From contig JAESUZ010005169.1 in the NCBI GenBank assembly GCA_017311185.1, positions 981,001 through 1,045,000 of the forward strand: DNA of 64,000 bases, read 5' to 3'. Origin of the DNA: Proteles cristata cristata. Lineage: Eukaryota > Chordata > Mammalia > Carnivora > Hyaenidae. The position numbers were made by a program, and so were the translations under genes. The notes under the pieces are model-generated. The model searched no databases, had not been told where the DNA came from, and saw only the letters and a list, made by a program, of their open reading frames with translations. Shown here piece by piece: positions 59,757-64,000 of the stretch (positions are counted from its first letter, which is position 1; each line of letters opens with the position of its first letter).

Positions 59757-60861
59757 TGTTGGGAACCATTCTGAGCCCACTAGTCTAGAAAACTCCTGGT
59801 GAGGTTGAAGCAAGTTTGCACGGTCTCTTGCCAATCAGATGATGACCGATATCTACCCCCACTCAATTATTTCTGCTTGAGCACTGACCCCCTAGGGTAC
59901 CTTGTTGACCAATATCGGGAGTGACTTGTCCCCTTATTCCGGCCCTGGTATGATGATTGCACCTCGTGAAGGAACTTATTGTGGGAACTTCTTCTTTTGA
60001 TTATGGGAACAGACATCGTGTCTCCAGAAGGTCCTGTTTCCCTCCATACTTTCCCTTGAGCTATGAACAGGCTAATAACCCTTACTCATAAAAGATTGAC
60101 CTTTACATGTACAATTCTGTTTCTACCATTGCGTTAGTCCAAGATGTTCATACAGCTCAACATGCAAATCAACTAACCAAAAATGTCTCTCATGCCCTAG
60201 CTATTCAAGAAATCATAAAAGTAGACACAAAGGTAAATGCACTCGAAGAGGCATTGGAAATGAGCTATGTATTGGAAATGAGCTAAACTCTTGAAAGGTA
60301 TGGTTGGCTCTCCGGTGCAATAAAGCATATAACTGGAAAATCAAGTCTTGCCCGGAGACAAAGAGCCTAACTTAGAGACAAGGAACAGATAAGGGCAGAA
60401 GTTAGTACATACACCTTTGCTAACTGATGGTGTATAGCAGCCCCTTCCCTAAGGCCTACTTTCCACAAACACCTTCCCTTACCCTGGCAGCTGTGATGAG
60501 GATGGATAAGAGTATCTACAAACCTATGACTTAATCTTAGAGTTATTAAAATGTGAACACCTTGTTATTTTCTTAGTTACTCAACCTCACTATAATTGGA
60601 GCAGTTCTGCAAGAAGACTTCTGTAAAACCTGTTTCTGTACATTTTCCAAAAACATCTTCTCACAAAGAGCTATCCATTGTAAAAATTCCATTTCCTGAT
60701 GCCATGTTAACATTTGACCTATAAATAAAGACACCAAAACCAACAGGACAGAGATGCCTGCCTGGTGATCAGAAAGGATCTCGGGGCTCTCTCACTCTCT
60801 CTCTCGCCGACACCGTCCATCCTTCATGGACGCCTGGAACTGCCGGAGCCGGCCTCTGACA
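59757..60861 (+). mobile_element. Rearranged class II (ERVK-like) endogenous retrovirus
   Basis: The element begins TGTTGGGAACC and ends CCTCTGACA, the TG...CA ends of an LTR element. The 6-bp direct repeat CATCTC flanks it at 59751-59756 and 60862-60867, the length typical of class II (betaretrovirus-like) ERVs. Near its 3' end are a TATA-like CTATAAATAA (60719-60728) and a CT-rich R/U5 with a hairpin GTCCAT/ATGGAC (60815-60831). At 1.1 kb it is too short for a provirus, yet it contains an envelope-like segment. It therefore looks like a deletion product joining the first LTR to env and the last LTR. A long solo LTR is the alternative. Confidence 0.65.
60107..60286 (+). pseudogene. Retroviral envelope (transmembrane subunit) fragment, 59 codons
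   Basis: An open stretch inside the ERV reads as a heptad-patterned helix (AQHANQLTKNVSHALAIQE). It resembles the N-terminal heptad region of a retroviral transmembrane envelope subunit. There is a stop just upstream (60089-60091) and one at 60284-60286. Signal peptide, surface subunit and membrane anchor are all absent, so it cannot act in entry. The last codons include an 18-bp tandem duplication (60253-60270 repeated from 60271). The family call is by pattern only. Confidence 0.5.
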
Positions 60862-60867
60862 CATCTC

Positions 60868-61623
60868 AAAACATTTCATATGCTAATCACCAAAATGGAA
60901 TGACAGTTGTTATTAAACTGGCAACTAGATTGTATTATTTAATATGTGAGTAAATAAGCACATACATTGCTGTGCTACACATATGTTGTTTTAGTAATTT
61001 GGTAACTGTATTTCAGTTTATTTGGTTCATTTTGTAATCCAGTGTATTTGACTATGTTTACTACGAATATTAAAGACATAGGATTTCATAAAAGATTATT
61101 CTGAGACTCTAGACTGCCAAAGGGCTCTATAGAACAAAAATATTTTTGAACTCCCAAAGTAGAGTTATACACAAGTTCAAGGATATATATAAAAACATAG
61201 TATTGAGTATTAACATAAATTACAGTGAGATCTGATGTATAATATCATTTATATATATTGAAAAGTCAATATACACTATATATTTTAAAATATATACAGA
61301 CATACCTAAACAGGCTAAGGAAGAAAGTAAAGAGTAAGTACATATTTGTGTATTTGAAAATAATTCAGATAGACAGATTAGGCATAATAGATCAAAGTAG
61401 TAAAATAGAGACATTGTAAAAACCAATGATGATAGGTGTCGGCATATGAGGACCAAAAATGAAAAATAAAATGAAGACTAGTTTCCAGACCCATAACCTC
61501 TAATGAGTCAACCAACTCCAAGAGAATCCTTAGGAGACAGTCCTTTATATCTGAATTCACAACTGTCACACTCTGTTTAGATAGAATAAAAAGGATTGTT
61601 GCTCTCCCTCCCACTCTCCCTCC

Positions 61624-61626
<3 letters not shown>
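60868..61626. other. Unassigned AT-rich sequence
   Basis: Nothing recognised. Confidence 0.5.

Positions 61627-61683
<57 letters not shown>
61627..61683 (+). repeat. (CT)28 microsatellite
   Basis: About 57 bases of uninterrupted CT, preceded by CCCTCC-rich sequence. No SINE body is attached. Confidence 0.95.
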
Positions 61684-61685
<2 letters not shown>

Positions 61686-62384
61686 TTAACAGGAAGAGTT
61701 CTAACAGATGTATTCTAGGGTTTCCTGTTTCTGCTCTCATCAACAGAGCCAAGAATTGTTATTCTTCACCACTTGTGACTTCATCAAGCTTACAACACCC
61801 CCTTTTCTAAAATATATGAGGCTTGTCTGACCAGCACAATTGGCCTTTTAATAGCTCCTGAAATGAACAGACAAAATGTTGGCCCATGAGTATGCCTTTA
61901 CATTGAGCCAAACTGCAAGTGTACACTATTTCTTTATCAGAGATCACATTCTATATTCCACTTGAATTCCCCACAACCCTTCATTTTAATCCAGACCTCA
62001 CAATACATTGCCACAAAATACTTTAGTTAAATATACATTAGTATTATTTGACGGAAAATAAATCATAACTTTCTTTGTATAAATACTGGTTCATTGATAT
62101 CTTTGGCATGGAAAAGCCATATAAGCTATTCCATACCTGTCAAGATTTCTTTTAGTGGATTTGAATGCGTATACTATCTTTCATCATTTACCACAAATAT
62201 ACCCTTTCTTCTTATGAATTTCATGGGATTGGCCAGCATCAGGGTCTCATGAGCCATCTTAATGTAATAGTTTGATGTACTGGTTTTTCCTTGACCAGGC
62301 TGGTTACTCTGCTTGTGAGTGTTTGTCTGCATGATGAATAAGGGAATCTATTCAGAAAGTATTGCATCCTCACCTGTATAAAAT
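61684..62384. other. Unassigned unique sequence
   Basis: Nothing recognised. Confidence 0.5.
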
Positions 62385-62500
62385 TTACTACCTTTAATTC
62401 ATTAGAATGTGCGTGCTGTAATGGCTGGGTTTTTACTATTGATTCTCTTAAAATAGCTTCATTGGATGGTCTCAATAAATATGTGTTGAGTGAATTATAT
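62385..62500 (+). mobile_element. L2 3' end, forward, weak
   Basis: CATTAGAATGTGCGTGCTGT and GGTCTCAATAAATATGTGTT then GAGTGAAT follow the L2 tail. Confidence 0.55.
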
Positions 62501-63289
62501 CAGCAATAAAGGAAAAAATAAGGTGAAATTTTTAGATTTATGTTTGAATCTCCTATAGCAGTCATCAACCTACACCCCTGAGATGGGATGCCAGATCCTG
62601 AAGTTGTTATCTAAGCATGTAACCCTGGTGATTATGGTTTTTTTCTTTACTCTTGTCTCTATTATTTCCATTTTCCCATAATGGGAATTTACCGTAAGAT
62701 TTTCTAATATATTTTTTTAAGTTTACTCCTTTTATCAGGTGTTTTTTTTGTTTAGAGCCTACCAATTTTTGATGAAATATGATGATAATTTTTAAATCTG
62801 ATTATTCAGGAGCTGTTAAAAGCAAAATAGTATTATGATCTCTGCAATTTGCTCTAATTTTTTAGAAAAAATACTATAATTTGCTACTTTAAATCATATG
62901 TTACATAATGTTCTTTTTAAATACATATTAATTCCAGTTTGAAAAGATGCAAGTCTTCAATATATTCTTCTGTCACCTATCCCTTTACTTAATTTTCAAA
63001 CTACTGCTGAGATGTCCATATGCTAAACTTTTATAATCTTTCATTCTCAAAATGTTTCCCTATGTAGTTATTGAAACTAAAAAAGAGATCATTTTACTTG
63101 GTTTCATTATATATTGAATTCCAGACTAGATCTTCCCAATACTTATTGCAATCAAAGATATACAAGTTGTATAAAGAAAAAAGATTGTGGAAATAACCTA
63201 CTAATGATATAAAAGAATGTGAGTAAAGACAAACAATCTGGGTGAGGACAAACAATATGCATAATCTATATGAATTTTTTAAAAGTTTT
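62501..63289. other. Unassigned AT-rich sequence
   Basis: Nothing recognised. Confidence 0.5.
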
Positions 63290-63478
63290 GGGGCTTCTGG
63301 ATGGCTCAGTGAGTTGACTCTGACTTTTGATTTTCGCTCAGGGTCATGACCCCAGGATCCTGGGAGTGAGCTCTGTATAGTGTTCCACACTCAGAATGGA
63401 GCCTGATTAAGATTCCCTCTTTCTCCCTCTGCCCCTCCCTTGCTCTCTTGCACTCTCTCAAATAAAAAAAAAAAAAAA
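63290..63478 (+). mobile_element. Felid SINE, forward (first of three)
   Basis: Head GGGGCTTCTGGATGGCTCAG, body, CT segment and A tail. Diverged and older than its neighbours. The next SINE starts right after its tail. Confidence 0.92.
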
Positions 63479-63481
63479 TGT

Positions 63482-63738
63482 GGGGCAAATGGGTGGTTCA
63501 GTCTTTTTAGTGTCTGACTCTTGATTTCAGCTCAGGTCATGATCTCGTCTTTTGTGAATTCAACCCCACATTGGGCTCTGCACTGATAACGTGGAGCCTC
63601 CTTGGGATTCTTTCTCTCTTCTCTCTCTCTGACCCTCTCCCACTTGTGTTCTCCCTTTCCCCCTCTCTCTCTCCTCCCTCCCTCCCTCCCTCCCTCCCTC
63701 TCTCTTCCTCTCTCTCAAAATAAGTAAACTTAAAAAAA
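63482..63738 (+). mobile_element. Felid SINE, forward (second of three)
   Basis: Head GGGGCAAATGGGTGGTTCAG, B-box region damaged, CT segment expanded with a (CCCT)n run at 63675-63702, then AATAAGTAAACTTAAAAAAA. Inserted in the A tail of the first SINE. Confidence 0.93.
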
Positions 63739-63743
63739 TTTGT

Positions 63744-63961
63744 GGGGCGCCTGGGTGGCTTAGTCGGTTAAGCGTCCGACTTTCGCTTAGGTCATGTACT
63801 CGCGGTTCGTGGGTTGAACCCCGCGTCGGGCTCTGTGCTGACTGCCAGCTCAGAGCCTAGAGCCTGTTTCAGTCTGTGACTCCCTCTCTCTCTGACCCTC
63901 CCTGCTCACGCTCTCTCTCTCTCTCTCTCTCTCTCCCCTAGAAATAAATAAAAAAACATTA
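63744..63961 (+). mobile_element. Young felid SINE, forward (third of three)
   Basis: Near-consensus: GGGGCGCCTGGGTGGCTTAG, A box TGGCTTAGTCGG, CpG-rich middle, CT run, CCCTAGAAATAAATAAAAAA tail. One base is lost in the B-box core (GGGTTGAACCCC). Target duplication AAAAAAATTTGT at 63732-63743 and 63962-63973. Confidence 0.96.
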
Positions 63962-64000
63962 AAAAAAATTTGTAACAGTGCTAAATCCAGTTATTCAAAA

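Overview
The window looks like felid (cat family) nuclear DNA. Two things point there: about 21 copies of a tRNA-Lys-derived carnivore SINE (CanSINE/SINEC type, felid-like body with a long CT-rich segment before the A tail), and several copies of one L1 (LINE-1) family with the 3' end found in carnivore genomes. Both calls rest on recognising sequence from memory, not on a search. The DNA is AT-rich, microsatellites are common, and older mammalian repeats (MIR, L2, L1M, MaLR) lie between the young insertions. I found no exon of a cellular protein-coding gene and no intact gene of any kind, so this is intergenic or deep intronic sequence.

Layout. 1-5.3 kb: SINEs, an old L1M element with a young L1 tail and an LTR-like segment inserted in it, and an 84-bp tandem duplication. 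5.3-18 kb: mostly unique sequence with MIRs, SINEs and, at 12.1-12.6 kb, a short L1 that appears to carry a 3' transduction. 18-27.5 kb: a dense patch of L1, L2, MIR, SINE and MaLR copies, plus a small tRNA-Val-derived insert with target-site duplications and no A tail. 27.5-40 kb: repeat-poor unique DNA with a few MIR, L2 and SINE copies. 40.4-47.5 kb: a full-length 7-kb L1 on the minus strand, with 5' UTR, ORF1, ORF2, 3' UTR and A tail. Its target-site duplication also flanks a second, short L1 copy, so the 15-bp site is present three times. 47.5-55 kb: SINEs, L2, an MLT1-type LTR and 2.8 kb of unique DNA. 55-61 kb: an old L1 end, two LTRs of opposite orientation, L1M fragments, and a 1.1-kb rearranged class II endogenous retrovirus with a 6-bp target-site duplication. 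61-64 kb: a (CT)n tract and three SINEs in a row.

How it works together. The window has no operon or pathway; its logic is retrotransposition. Most of the felid SINEs and all three young L1 copies have an A tail and direct repeats of 9-19 bp, as expected of L1-driven insertion. The full-length L1 keeps the recognisable endonuclease and reverse-transcriptase motifs, but both ORFs carry frameshifts or stops, so it should not be autonomous as read here. Its 5' UTR is a CpG-rich promoter region with YY1-like and NRF1-like sites.
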